From JBEKTY01 sp049515555 (GTDB lineage Bacteria; Planctomycetota; Planctomycetia; Pirellulales; Thermoguttaceae): a DNA stretch of 64,000 nucleotides. The notes beneath the pieces are model-generated. The model saw nothing but the letters and a program-made list of their open reading frames with translations. It did no database searches and had not been told where the DNA came from. Numbering within the stretch: position 1 is the stretch's first letter; each line of letters begins with the position of its first letter. The stretch is taken from assembly GCA_049515555.1 (NCBI GenBank), contig JBEKTY010000005.1, positions 1 through 64,000 on the forward strand, in the 5' to 3' direction. A program made the translations under genes and the position numbers. Below, one piece after another: positions 26,613 to 35,739 of this stretch.

Positions 26613-27182
26613 TCAGTCGCCAGGCTGATGCGGCGCAGCCGCACCCTGCGGCTGTTCGGTGTTGTGCGTCCGAGCTGCCATGAGTTCCTCCTGTCGCTTT
26701 AGAAAGCCAGGCCACTCCGATGCCGGTATGACTTCTTCGGGGCCATGTAGAAACCACACTGAGTGCCCGCCGTGCAAGTCTTGGCCATTATGGCCGAGTC
26801 CGACCTTGTCCCAAACAAGTGCAAGTTCAGGATCATCAGACATGGTCAGCCCTTCGACGTAGTGCCATCCGCAGGTGTCGGGACCAAGAAGCTCCCCTCG
26901 TTCAAGTATGCTCCTGACTTTCTCGACAGGCACCGTTTTTCCGCGCAGGAGTTCCGCACCGACGCCATAGTCTTCGCGATACAGCAGGCTCAAAGACGCC
27001 TCTGGGCTTCCTGCACCCGCTGGGAAATGGCCGTCGTGTTTCTCTGCGTACTGTAGCAGTGCAAGCCCCAAACCCTTTAAGCAGCAATGACTCCAGCCAT
27101 ACGGATATGACGGAAGTTGGCTGTAAACGCAAAGCGCCAGTGCCAACACGACGCCGACGATGGCCGCGCCGCCGATAATCAT
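26613..27182 (-). CDS. Membrane-anchored pseudopilin-like protein, unknown
   Basis: 189 residues from ATG 27182; GTG 27203 is an alternative and the reading frame opens at 27350. The N-terminal helix MIIGGAAIVGVVLALALCVY is followed by LKGLGLALLQYAEKHDGHFPAG. Near the end is HGGHSVWFLHGPEEVIP. This layout mirrors planctomycete prepilin-like proteins (helix, LxxLgxALxxYaxdhdGxyP, then a late His-x9-[DH]-G element), although no cleavable GFTLIE motif is present. Function unknown. Confidence 0.6.
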   Translation of the reverse strand: MIIGGAAIVGVVLALALCVYSQLPSYPYGWSHCCLKGLGLALLQYAEKHDGHFPAGAGSPEASLSLLYREDYGVGAELLRGKTVPVEKVRSILERGELLGPDTCGWHYVEGLTMSDDPELALVWDKVGLGHNGQDLHGGHSVWFLHGPEEVIPASEWPGFLKRQEELMAARTHNTEQPQGAAAPHQPGD

Positions 27183-27469
27183 CCGCCTCAGGAAAATGTT
27201 CACAGTCGGGATTCTCGAAACAGGAACGCAGAACGGCGTTACAAACCGCACAGTGTCTGCCGGAAAAGGTCGCAAGACAGACTCCGTTCCCGTGGGTTGC
27301 GCGAACCCTTTCACTGCGCGCCATGGTACCGCGCAAAAAGGGGCAGTCAAGATACGGTTGTCGGTATGGCTCTCTCCCGCTTGCCCCAGGCGACGCTACT
27401 CTTGCGCCCCTGCTGTTGTTTACGTGATTGTGCCCTGACTGCCGCGAGAACCGGGACGGCACGTTGGGG

Positions 27470-27535
27470 GAAGGCGGAAGGTGGAAGGCGGAAGGCGGAA
27501 GGCGGAAGGGGGAAGGCGGGAGGGGCGCGGGGGCG
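27470..27535. repeat. GGAAGGCGGAAGGCG simple repeat
   Basis: Near-perfect tandem units of GGAAGGC directly after the RND pump's stop codon. The rest of 27183-27540 has no gene. Confidence 0.7.
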
Positions 27536-27540
27536 GAATG

Positions 27541-30500
27541 CTACGGTTTTCCGGCGGGATTGCCGCCCGGGCCGCCGCCGGCGAGCGCGTGATCCGTGGT
27601 TTCGCCGCGGACGACCAGGGAGTAGAGGGCGGGGACGACGAGCAGCGTGGTCAGCAGGCCGGCCAGGAGCCCGCCGATGACGGCCCGGCCCAGGGGGGCA
27701 TTGGCCTCGCTGCCCCGGGCCAGGGCCAGGGCCATGGGCAGCAGGGCGAAGAAGGCGGCCAGGGCCGTCATGACCACCGGCCGCACGCGGATCGAGGCCG
27801 CGCGGCGAATGGCCGCCGTGGCGTCCAGCTTCTCCGCGCGGCGAATGTGCTCCGCAAAATCGACCAGCAGCACGGTATTCGACACCACGATGCCCACCAT
27901 GAAGATCACGCCCAGCAGCGATTGCACGTCGATGGCCGTGCGGGTCAGGAAGAGCATCGTAATCACGCCGATCAGGCCCACCGGCACGGCCGAGAGGATC
28001 ACCAGCGGCGTGACGTAGGACTTCAGCAGGGTCACCAGCAGGAAGTAGATCAGCACCATGGCCAGGACCAGCCCCAGGCCGAGGTTCCGGAAGGTTTCCT
28101 GCATGCGGGAATACTCGCCGCTGAGGCGGATGCGGCTGCCTTCCAGGAGTTTATGGTCGGCGGCAGAAGGGTCGTAGGGGATCCAGCTATCGCTCTCGGC
28201 GGGTTGGCCGAAGCGGCCCACCACGGCGGCCACGTCGTCGGCCACGTGGCCCAGGTCGCGGCCTTCCACGCCCATCGTCAGGTCGATCGTGGCCTGCAGG
28301 TCGGTATGCGTGATTTCGGCCGGGACGCTGGCCCGGCGGAGCGTCACGATGTTCCGCAGCGGGATGGGCTGCTTCTGCACGGGGCTGGTGACGGGAACGT
28401 CCAGCAGCGTGTTGATGGACTGGATGTCCTCCTCGGGGTACTGCACGCCGACGTAATACTGGTTGTGGGTCAGGGGGTCGATCCAGAAGTTCTTCTTATT
28501 GAACTGGATGCTGGAGTTCAGCGCGGCGACGACGTTCTGCATTACGTCGTTCTGGTTCAGGCCCAGGTCGGCGGCCTTCGAGCGGTCGACGTCGATGATG
28601 TACTCGGGGTAATCCAGCCGCTGCATGATGCGGCAGTCGACCACGCCGTCGATCCGCGACACCTGCCGCTGGATGTTCTCGGCCAGTTTGTGCGCGACGG
28701 GCAGGTCGCGGGCGGTAATGCGGCAGTTGATGGGCGTGGATTTGCCTTCGTTCATGGCGGCGCGGATCATCCCGCCGGCATCGAAGGCGAAATCCAGGTC
28801 CCCGAAACGCGGATCGGCGGCCAGCGCGCTGCGCAGCGCCCGCACGTGCTCCTGCGCCGAATGCCGCCGGTCGTCCGTCAGTTGCACCTTGACCACGGCG
28901 TCCATGGGGCCGGCGTTGGGGGTGTAGGCCGCCGACCAGTCGGCCGTCACGCCCAGCTCGCTGATGATCAGCTCCAGGTCGTCGGGAATGCAGTCTCGGA
29001 CGACTTGCTCGACGTGGGCGATGTTGGCTTCCGTGTTCTCGATCCGCATGCCGGCGGGTCCGCGGACGTACATCTCGAAGGCCCCGGCGTCGACCTCCGG
29101 GAAGAACTCGCGGCGGAGCGGGGCGCCCAGCAGGAGGATCACCAGCACCAGCAGGACCAGGGCCCCGGTGACGGCCGCCAGGCGGTGGCGCAGCACGCGG
29201 TCGAGCTGCGTTAGATACCAGGCGATTCCCGCGTTGACGAGCGACTCCCAGCGGTCGCGGAGCCGGCCCAGAGTGCCGCGCGGCGGCGAGAACTCGCCGG
29301 GGTTCCGATCGGGGTAATCTTCCCCGGGGTGCACGCCGTGCGAAATCTTGTGCGGCCGCAGCCAGGCCGCACAGCGGGCCGGCACGAACGACCGCGATTG
29401 CAGGAAGGCCACGATCATGGCGAACGCGACCCCCAGGGCCATGGGCAGGAACAGGAATTGCCCGGAGCTGGGCATGATCGCCAAGGGCATCAGCACCAGC
29501 AAGGTGCACAAGCTGGCCGCCAGCTCGGGCAGCGCCACTTCGTTGCTGCCGTGGAAGGCCGCTTCAGCCACCGTGGCCCCCAGGCCCAGGTGCCGATGCG
29601 TGTTTTCCAACGAGATGATGGCCGTGTCGATCAGGGGGCCGATGGCCAAAGCCATGCCCGCCAGCGTCATCACGTTGATCGTGTTGCCGCTGTAATAGAG
29701 GCAGACGATGGCCCCCAGGATGGCAATCGGAACGGTCAGCACGGCGATGACCGTCATCCGCCACTCGCCCAGAAAGACCAGGATCACGAGCGAGCAGAGC
29801 ACGGCCCCCAGCAGGCCTTCCTCGACCAGGCTCTCGATCGAGTGCCGCACGTAGATCGATTGGTCCATGACCACCTTCAGGTCGATATCGGTGCGGCTGA
29901 GCCGGGCCTGCATGTCGGGCAGGGCCTTCTTCAGGGCGTTGACCACGTCCAGCGTGCTGTAACCCGACTGCCGGTAAACAGGGATGTACACCTGCCGCCG
30001 CCCGTTCACCCGCACGACGTTGGTCTGGATGAAGCTGGCGTCGGTCGGGTTGGCCACGTCGCGAAGGAAGGTGGCGTTGCCGTGCTCGGTCCGCAGCGGG
30101 ATGTCGCCCATCCGTTTGACCAGGTCGTACATGGAGTTGGAATCGATGGCGTAATCCGTGCCGCCGAACTTGGCGTCGCCGGTGGGCAGGAAGAGGTTGT
30201 AACTGTCCAGGGCCCGCATCACGTCCAGCGGCGACAGTCCGCGGGACTGCATCTTGGTGCGGTCCAGGTAGGCCATGATCGCCCGCAGCTTTCCGCCGTA
30301 GACCACGGGGGCCACCGCCCCGGGAATGGCCATGATCATGTTGCGGACCTCGTACCGGCCCACGTCGTAGAGGATCGACTCGGGCTCGCTGCGGCTGTCC
30401 ATGGCCACGAGGCACACGGGGGTGGTGCTGGTGGGGTCAAAGGGCAGGATCACCGGGGGCAGGGTGCCCGGCGGCAGGTTGGGCACGGCCGCCGTGGCCA

Positions 30501-30834
30501 GCGAATTGACCTGCGTCAGGGCCCCGTTGGGATCGACGTCCGCCCGATAGTAGTTGCGGATCACGCTGGCCCCCACGATCGACCGCGATTCCTGCCGGGC
30601 GGTGCCGGCGGCCTGACCCGTCCAGCGCTCCATGCGGCTGGTGATGTCCTTCTCCACGCCGTCGGCCGGCATCCCGCCGTAGAAGGTCAACACCTGGACG
30701 GCCGGGCTCTTGAACACCGGCAGGATATCAACGGGGATCAGGCGGAGGGACAACAGCCCGAACAGGACCACGGTCAGCGCGGCGACCGTAACCATACGGG
30801 GGTTTCGCAGCGATGCCCGAATTACCGATTCCAT
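27541..30834 (-). CDS. RND-family efflux pump (inner membrane)
   Basis: 1097 residues, the normal RND size. Twelve helices in two halves, each followed by a large periplasmic loop. GMALAIGPLIDTAIISLENT is the TM4 region with the proton-relay Asp; the second half has QSLLGVIFMVGIVVSNTVLLVDF. It is closer to the CzcA/HAE-1 type with poorly defined substrate; a metal role is not supported by obvious Met or His clusters. It starts 25 nt after the fusion-protein gene, clearly one operon. The outer-membrane partner is absent here; TolC genes lie on the far side of the inserted transposon. Confidence 0.93.
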   Translation of the reverse strand: MESVIRASLRNPRMVTVAALTVVLFGLLSLRLIPVDILPVFKSPAVQVLTFYGGMPADGVEKDITSRMERWTGQAAGTARQESRSIVGASVIRNYYRADVDPNGALTQVNSLATAAVPNLPPGTLPPVILPFDPTSTTPVCLVAMDSRSEPESILYDVGRYEVRNMIMAIPGAVAPVVYGGKLRAIMAYLDRTKMQSRGLSPLDVMRALDSYNLFLPTGDAKFGGTDYAIDSNSMYDLVKRMGDIPLRTEHGNATFLRDVANPTDASFIQTNVVRVNGRRQVYIPVYRQSGYSTLDVVNALKKALPDMQARLSRTDIDLKVVMDQSIYVRHSIESLVEEGLLGAVLCSLVILVFLGEWRMTVIAVLTVPIAILGAIVCLYYSGNTINVMTLAGMALAIGPLIDTAIISLENTHRHLGLGATVAEAAFHGSNEVALPELAASLCTLLVLMPLAIMPSSGQFLFLPMALGVAFAMIVAFLQSRSFVPARCAAWLRPHKISHGVHPGEDYPDRNPGEFSPPRGTLGRLRDRWESLVNAGIAWYLTQLDRVLRHRLAAVTGALVLLVLVILLLGAPLRREFFPEVDAGAFEMYVRGPAGMRIENTEANIAHVEQVVRDCIPDDLELIISELGVTADWSAAYTPNAGPMDAVVKVQLTDDRRHSAQEHVRALRSALAADPRFGDLDFAFDAGGMIRAAMNEGKSTPINCRITARDLPVAHKLAENIQRQVSRIDGVVDCRIMQRLDYPEYIIDVDRSKAADLGLNQNDVMQNVVAALNSSIQFNKKNFWIDPLTHNQYYVGVQYPEEDIQSINTLLDVPVTSPVQKQPIPLRNIVTLRRASVPAEITHTDLQATIDLTMGVEGRDLGHVADDVAAVVGRFGQPAESDSWIPYDPSAADHKLLEGSRIRLSGEYSRMQETFRNLGLGLVLAMVLIYFLLVTLLKSYVTPLVILSAVPVGLIGVITMLFLTRTAIDVQSLLGVIFMVGIVVSNTVLLVDFAEHIRRAEKLDATAAIRRAASIRVRPVVMTALAAFFALLPMALALARGSEANAPLGRAVIGGLLAGLLTTLLVVPALYSLVVRGETTDHALAGGGPGGNPAGKP

Positions 30835-30859
30835 GCACCCGTCTCGCCCAGTTCACAGC

Positions 30860-32311
30860 CTATGTCCCGTTGTCCGCAACTACCGCTACCGGCACGGCCT
30901 CGCCAATGGGTCCGCTGTAATGAACGACGACCTCGTCGGAATCGGCCAGGCCCCGGCTGATTTCGGCGTGCGATCCGTCGTCGGCCGCGACCTGGACGGG
31001 GACGAGGTAGCTTTTGCCGTCGCGGACCACGTAGACCGAGCCCAGTCCGTCCTTGACCGGCCCGATCAGGCAGGAGGAGGGAATTCGCCGGCCCTTGCCG
31101 CCGGCGGTGGCCATGATCGTGGCGCGGCCGTACATCCCCTCGCGGAGCTGGCCGGTGGGATTGGGCAGATCGACCTCGACGCGCATCGTCCGCGATTGCG
31201 GGTCCTCGGAGTCGGCCATGCGGGCGACCGTGCCGTGGAACATCTGGCCGGGCAGGGCGTCGATCTCGACCGTCGCCCGGTTGCCGCGCGCCATCCAGGG
31301 CACGTCGCGATCGGGGACTTGGATCACGGTCCGCATCAGGTCGGTCCGCGCCACCACCAGTAGCGGCGACTCGCCGCCGCGCTCCGCGCCGCGGACGAAA
31401 TCGCCGCGGTTGAACGTTCGCAGGGTGATCACGCCGTCATAGGGGGAAATGATCTTTTCGTAGCCGGCGAAGACCTTGGCCTTGTCCAGGTCGGCCTGGG
31501 CCGCCTGCACCGTGGCCTCGGAATGGGCCACGTTGGCCTGGGCCTCGACGATCTCGGCCGCCGCCGCGGCGACGTTGGCCTTGGCCGTGGCGATGGCCGC
31601 CTTGGCCGCCCCCTCGGCGGCGCGGGCCGCGTCACGCTCGTCCTGCTTCTCGTCCACCAGCCGCTCGTCGATGGAATTCAGATCGAACAGATGCTTGATT
31701 CGCTCGTATTGAACCTGGCGGAACACGCGTTGGGCGGTGGCCCGGCCCAGCTCGGCCTCGGCCTGGGCAACGGCGGCGACGGCCGCCTCCCATTTGGCTC
31801 GCGCCGTGACCACGTGCGCCTTGGTCTGATCGACTCGCGCTTTGGCCTCGGCCAAGGCCGCCACCGACTGCTCGACCGCCACGTCCAACTCGGGGTCGTC
31901 GATCTCGGCCAATACCTGTCCGCGTTTGACTCGGTCGCCGATATCGACCTGCTGGGTCTTCAGATAACCCGATACCTTGGCGTAGAGCGCGGCCCACTCG
32001 AAGGCATGCAGCGAGCCGGGCTGGACGGTGCTCCGCGCCAGTCCGCCCGGCTGCGGTTTGACGACTTGCACCCGCACGTCGCCGGCGGCGGCCGACGCAG
32101 AGGGGTCAGTGCCAGGCCCCGCGGTTTCGGCCGAAGCAGCGGCCCCGGGGCTCTCCATGGCCTGCGTGGTTCCCGCGCTGTCGGCCGCGGCCGGCCCCGG
32201 CTTATGCCGCCAGCCGATCGCACGCCAGACAACAACCACGCCGCCCGCAATCGCGAGCAGCAAGATCAAGGTCCAAGCCGCTTTGGCGCGATGTATCCTA
32301 TGTCCAAACAT
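30860..32311 (-). CDS. HlyD-like membrane fusion protein of the RND pump
   Basis: 483 residues from ATG 32311 (TTG 32314 also opens the frame). N-terminal anchor helix (AWTLILLLAIAGGVVVVW), an Ala/Gly-rich linker, half-lipoyl VKRGQVLAEIDDPELD, then a long alpha-helical hairpin rich in Ala, Lys and Glu (EAKARVDQTKAHVVTARAKW onwards), and beta-barrel domains (VISPYDGVITLRTFNRGDFV-like). It links the RND pump to a TolC channel. Its ATG lies inside the 8-bp target duplication of the neighbouring transposon, which has replaced whatever promoter and ribosome binding site it had; no good ribosome binding site is visible now. Confidence 0.9.
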   Translation of the reverse strand: MFGHRIHRAKAAWTLILLLAIAGGVVVVWRAIGWRHKPGPAAADSAGTTQAMESPGAAASAETAGPGTDPSASAAAGDVRVQVVKPQPGGLARSTVQPGSLHAFEWAALYAKVSGYLKTQQVDIGDRVKRGQVLAEIDDPELDVAVEQSVAALAEAKARVDQTKAHVVTARAKWEAAVAAVAQAEAELGRATAQRVFRQVQYERIKHLFDLNSIDERLVDEKQDERDAARAAEGAAKAAIATAKANVAAAAAEIVEAQANVAHSEATVQAAQADLDKAKVFAGYEKIISPYDGVITLRTFNRGDFVRGAERGGESPLLVVARTDLMRTVIQVPDRDVPWMARGNRATVEIDALPGQMFHGTVARMADSEDPQSRTMRVEVDLPNPTGQLREGMYGRATIMATAGGKGRRIPSSCLIGPVKDGLGSVYVVRDGKSYLVPVQVAADDGSHAEISRGLADSDEVVVHYSGPIGEAVPVAVVADNGT

Positions 32312-32314
32312 CAA
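32307..32314. repeat. Target site duplication, left copy
   Basis: AACATCAA directly abutting the left terminal inverted repeat. An identical AACATCAA follows the right terminal repeat at 37945-37952. Eight bases is the size made by IS1595-family transposases. Confidence 0.9.
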
Positions 32315-32341
32315 CGGAATTATGCCTTTGACAAAGCAGGC
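32315..32341. repeat. Transposon terminal inverted repeat, left
   Basis: Starts CGGAATTATGCCTTTGACAA and ends AGCAGGC. It differs from the right end at one position (C versus T at base 12). The stop codon of the last passenger ORF lies inside it. Confidence 0.9.
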
Positions 32342-32493
32342 TTACGGCCCCCCTGATGGGGCAGCGTCCGCATACCCGCTTCCACCTTGGCCGGATCGAC
32401 CTGCATGAACAGCCGCAATGCCTGTTCAGCCTTCAGGGGATGAAGGGAAATGGGGCCTTGCCGCTGTCGTTTGCGTTTCGGTTTTGTAGTCAC
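32320..32493 (-). CDS. 57-residue basic protein (SLHPL motif)
   Basis: A GTG start at 32493 shares the overlap GTGA with the stop codon of the preceding 76-residue gene, a classic coupling arrangement. The protein begins with a Lys/Arg-rich stretch (TTKPKRKRQRQGP), then ISLHPLKAEQALRLFMQVDP, and ends PALSKA within the transposon's terminal repeat. Short proteins with an SLHPL...EEAL motif are, to my knowledge, common in planctomycetes without known function. It is the last gene of the R-M operon. Confidence 0.65.
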   Translation of the reverse strand: MTTKPKRKRQRQGPISLHPLKAEQALRLFMQVDPAKVEAGMRTLPHQGGRKPALSKA

Positions 32494-32720
32494 TTATTCT
32501 TGCCCTTGCGTGCTCTCGCCTTTCGCTTCGGGGCTGGTCCTGGACCAACTCCAGAAATCACGATGCCACCATCTTTCAACAATTCGTCGCCGTTCTCCGC
32601 TCCATGTGCGAGTGATTTCTGAAATGCGGCGTCGATAATCTTCCGCCGCTCACCGTCAACTTGGTTGGACGCCGGAACATTGGCCCCGCTCTTGGATCGT
32701 TTCAGTTTTGCTCCGCTCAT
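32490..32720 (-). CDS. 76-residue basic protein in R-M operon
   Basis: The ATG at 32720 is 2 nt after the stop of the type IIG gene and has GGGAG 8 nt upstream, so it is co-translated. The protein has Lys/Arg-rich ends (KLKRSKSG, PKRKARARKGKNK) around a predicted helical middle (ERRKIIDAAFQKSLAHGAENG) and a short GIVISGVGPG segment. It could be a small nucleic-acid-binding or regulatory partner; no known family. Confidence 0.65.
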   Translation of the reverse strand: MSGAKLKRSKSGANVPASNQVDGERRKIIDAAFQKSLAHGAENGDELLKDGGIVISGVGPGPAPKRKARARKGKNK

Positions 32721-32722
32721 AG

Positions 32723-35677
32723 TCAGACTCCCTTTGCCGTAGAGTTTTCAACAATCTCGATTTCTTCGGCCGTCAGGCCGTACAAATTGTAGACCAACTG
32801 GTCGATCTCGGCGTCGGTTGATTCAATCTGGCGCTGGATAACAGCCTTGCCCGATTCCGAGTCTATGGCGGCAAGTTGCTTGTGTAGCGTCTGCATTGAA
32901 TCAACTAAACCTACCATTTGGTCGTGGGCGGCCTTGTCCGCTGCGTCCGAGAAGTTGATCGTGCGGATTGGGAGTTGCTTTACTTTCGCCAATTTGACTT
33001 GCGCGAACACACGTCCACCTTCATGCGCCAAATTATTGTATACCCATCTCAAGTACTTGGAGTTAAGAATCCCCAGGAAATACGCTGCCTCGTGCGCAAA
33101 GCCCGATCTTACCAGAATTGCTATGATGCTCCGACCAAACCATATTCCTCGATAATCTATTGCTGCAATCAAACGATCCGCCGTCTGACGGAAAAGAATC
33201 TTGGGAACCCTGTCGTAAACCCTCTCGTTTAGCCTGACAACCTCGTTAGGCAGGACAAACTTTTTGTAATTGGGCCGGCAGAAACGGGTAGTAGAATCCG
33301 CTATCCAAAAGCGGTTCATGTCTGCCCCTTTCCAATACATCTTGTCGCCAGGGTGTTGGCGCTCGCCTTCATAAAGCAAGCGATCCGCCAAATCACTCTT
33401 GCCTTTGTCCTGCATACCAGTACCTACGCGCTGGTAATTGATACCAGCATCTTTGCATTCAAGCTCCTTACACCCGCCCAACAATAAGGTTGGAACTCGA
33501 TACTGTCTCGGGCCTTCTGCAAAATCGAGATCGGGGTTGCGCTGGAACTCGGTCTGCCTTATAGAAGTGCCGTTCGATATCCCACTTTCCAGCACTGTCG
33601 CCTTTTCCGCATTCGATAGTAAAGCCAGGTTTGCTACAGCCACCTCATGTAAAGGTGTTGGTTCATTCCGCTCGACGACAAAAATACACGACGGGGCAAC
33701 AACACCTTGGAATACGTCCTCGCCCAAGTCAACCAAAGAAAGGATTTTATGTTGTAGTAGCAAAGCGCGAATATCTTTGAGCCGCCGCTGGCGCAGAATT
33801 GTATTTGGTACAATCATAGCTACCAGCCCAGCAAAGGGCAAAAGGCAGACGGCCCGTTCGATGAACAGTTTGAAACTGTCTGTATGTTCCTGTGTCGTGG
33901 CTGGATACTTTTCGTGGAAATATAACAACCACCTATCAATATCACCACCCCACGGTGGATTTCCGATAATACAGCCAAACCCCCCAGCCTTCATCGCATC
34001 GGGGAAGCCTTGTTTCCAGTCAAGCGGGTTTATCCGTTTCAGTTCTTCGGAATCAGCATCAGGAATCAGATTGTTTTTGTTATAGTCACTGCCGATCAAA
34101 GAATTGCCACATTTGATGTTGTTGACAAGGTTAGGCAACGCCCGCTCGTGGAAAAGGCGCAATTGCTGGCTTATTGTCTGCTCGCTCTCGCCTTCCAGGA
34201 CTTTTAGCAGTAGGGATAGCTTGGTAACTTCCACTGCTTGGCGGTCGATATCCACGCCGAAAATGTGCGTGGTCAAAATGCGTTTCTTTTCCTCAATGAT
34301 GAGTCGCCATTCACCGCTTTGCTCGTCTTTGTAAACGGCTTTCTTGTAGTTTTCTGGCTGGTGCTCGCTGTACCATTTCAGGTAATAATCAAGGAGGTAC
34401 TGGTAAGCGCCCAAGAGAAATGTACCGCTGCCACAAGCCGGGTCAAGAATACGCAAGAGCGGCTTGCCTTTGCCGCCTGCCAGTTGGGCGGGACCTCGAC
34501 CCTCAATCTGCCGCCCGATAGTTTGCTTGATGGTATAGCCGGCAATGTAAGGCGGTGTGTAGTGAACTCCACCAGCCTTGCGAACGTCTGGTTTTTCTTC
34601 CACCTGCGCCCGATGGCCAGCCGTCAAACGGATAACCTTGCCCAAGAACCGTTCATATATTGTCCCCAGGATTTCCAGGGGCATAACACGAAAATCATAC
34701 GGCGAGCCATGCTCGGAATACAGGCTTTGCAGAATCGTCTTGAAAACCTTGTCGTCAACTTCCACTTTCGGCGTAATGCGGTCGGGGTCTTCCGGTACGC
34801 CTTCTTCCTTCTGGAAATGAAACAGGCCGGAATTATATTTGTCGTCGGCCTTGCGGCAGACATTACGCATGAAATGCGAGTAAATGTCATTCTGTCCACA
34901 CAACTTGAGAAGCTGTTTAGAAGGTTCAAGGCCCCGATCTTCCGCCATGCGCAGGAACACTATCCGGTCAATCGTGGCTTGTACAGCAGCATTCAGATCA
35001 TCCGAAGAAATCCACTTGTTCCGCAAAGCAATATTGTGGGCAAGCACATCCCGCCAGCCTTCGATTTCTTTGAGGAACTCTGTATCTACTGTCTCTATTG
35101 GTGGTTTCTTGGACCCAGCGTACTTATCGAAGGCCCCGGATCGTACCGCTTGGGGTGAAAATACATTCCACAATTCCTGCCAGCGGTCTACATACTCTGT
35201 GTACTTCAAACAAAGGCGAGTGCGGGCGTAACTCGCCCTGTCACTGGGGCGTGGGCGGCGGGTACAATCGTAGACGGCGAACTGCTCGAAATTAGTCAGG
35301 ATCGACACACCGAGGCCGGCATTCCAGCCGTAGCGACGAAGTTGAAGGGCGGGGGCCGGGTCCGTGCCAATGTTCACCGCACACTTTTTCGCTTCCACAA
35401 AGAAATTCACCGATGGGCCGATGCGAAAGGCGTAGTCCGCAGAATCTTGCTGCCCTTCCATATCGGGCCTTTTCTGTGGGACTACCTCTCGATACCGTGG
35501 AGCAACCAGCGCAGTGTTGCGCACATCCCATCCTAGAGCCTCGAAAAACGGTTCGATAAGAGACGAGCAAACGTCGGCTTCCTTTATACCTTCGGCGCAA
35601 AAGGCTTCGCGGTTGGTAGCAAAGTATTGGCAGAGGTTGGCAATTTCTTCCTTGCCTTGCTCAAAAGTCTTGCCCAT
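32723..35677 (-). CDS. Type IIG restriction-modification enzyme
   Basis: 984 residues, a single-chain nuclease, methyltransferase and specificity unit. N-terminal PD-(D/E)xK-like nuclease: SLIEPFFEALGWDV, ADYAFRI, FFVEAKK (about residues 39-100). A helical connector follows. The methyltransferase has motif I DPACGSGTFL (about residue 412) and motif IV NPPW (about 575), the gamma-type NPPY/W signature of N6-adenine methylation. The C-terminal third (VVRLNERVYDRVPKILFR, AAYFLGILNSKYLRWVY) matches a TaqI-C/Eco57I-like target-recognition domain. It would both cut and protect, as defence or as an addiction function for the transposon. Recognition site unknown. Confidence 0.88.
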   Translation of the reverse strand: MGKTFEQGKEEIANLCQYFATNREAFCAEGIKEADVCSSLIEPFFEALGWDVRNTALVAPRYREVVPQKRPDMEGQQDSADYAFRIGPSVNFFVEAKKCAVNIGTDPAPALQLRRYGWNAGLGVSILTNFEQFAVYDCTRRPRPSDRASYARTRLCLKYTEYVDRWQELWNVFSPQAVRSGAFDKYAGSKKPPIETVDTEFLKEIEGWRDVLAHNIALRNKWISSDDLNAAVQATIDRIVFLRMAEDRGLEPSKQLLKLCGQNDIYSHFMRNVCRKADDKYNSGLFHFQKEEGVPEDPDRITPKVEVDDKVFKTILQSLYSEHGSPYDFRVMPLEILGTIYERFLGKVIRLTAGHRAQVEEKPDVRKAGGVHYTPPYIAGYTIKQTIGRQIEGRGPAQLAGGKGKPLLRILDPACGSGTFLLGAYQYLLDYYLKWYSEHQPENYKKAVYKDEQSGEWRLIIEEKKRILTTHIFGVDIDRQAVEVTKLSLLLKVLEGESEQTISQQLRLFHERALPNLVNNIKCGNSLIGSDYNKNNLIPDADSEELKRINPLDWKQGFPDAMKAGGFGCIIGNPPWGGDIDRWLLYFHEKYPATTQEHTDSFKLFIERAVCLLPFAGLVAMIVPNTILRQRRLKDIRALLLQHKILSLVDLGEDVFQGVVAPSCIFVVERNEPTPLHEVAVANLALLSNAEKATVLESGISNGTSIRQTEFQRNPDLDFAEGPRQYRVPTLLLGGCKELECKDAGINYQRVGTGMQDKGKSDLADRLLYEGERQHPGDKMYWKGADMNRFWIADSTTRFCRPNYKKFVLPNEVVRLNERVYDRVPKILFRQTADRLIAAIDYRGIWFGRSIIAILVRSGFAHEAAYFLGILNSKYLRWVYNNLAHEGGRVFAQVKLAKVKQLPIRTINFSDAADKAAHDQMVGLVDSMQTLHKQLAAIDSESGKAVIQRQIESTDAEIDQLVYNLYGLTAEEIEIVENSTAKGV

Positions 35678-35739
35678 CGTACCGCCCTGAAAAAGGTGTC
35701 TCTACTTGTCTTTTGGCTCGGCCACCCTGAGTATGATAA

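Noticed and set aside
32723..35677. BREX PglX-type methyltransferase
   Set aside because: No other BREX genes; the N-terminal nuclease-like segment and stand-alone operon fit a type IIG enzyme better.
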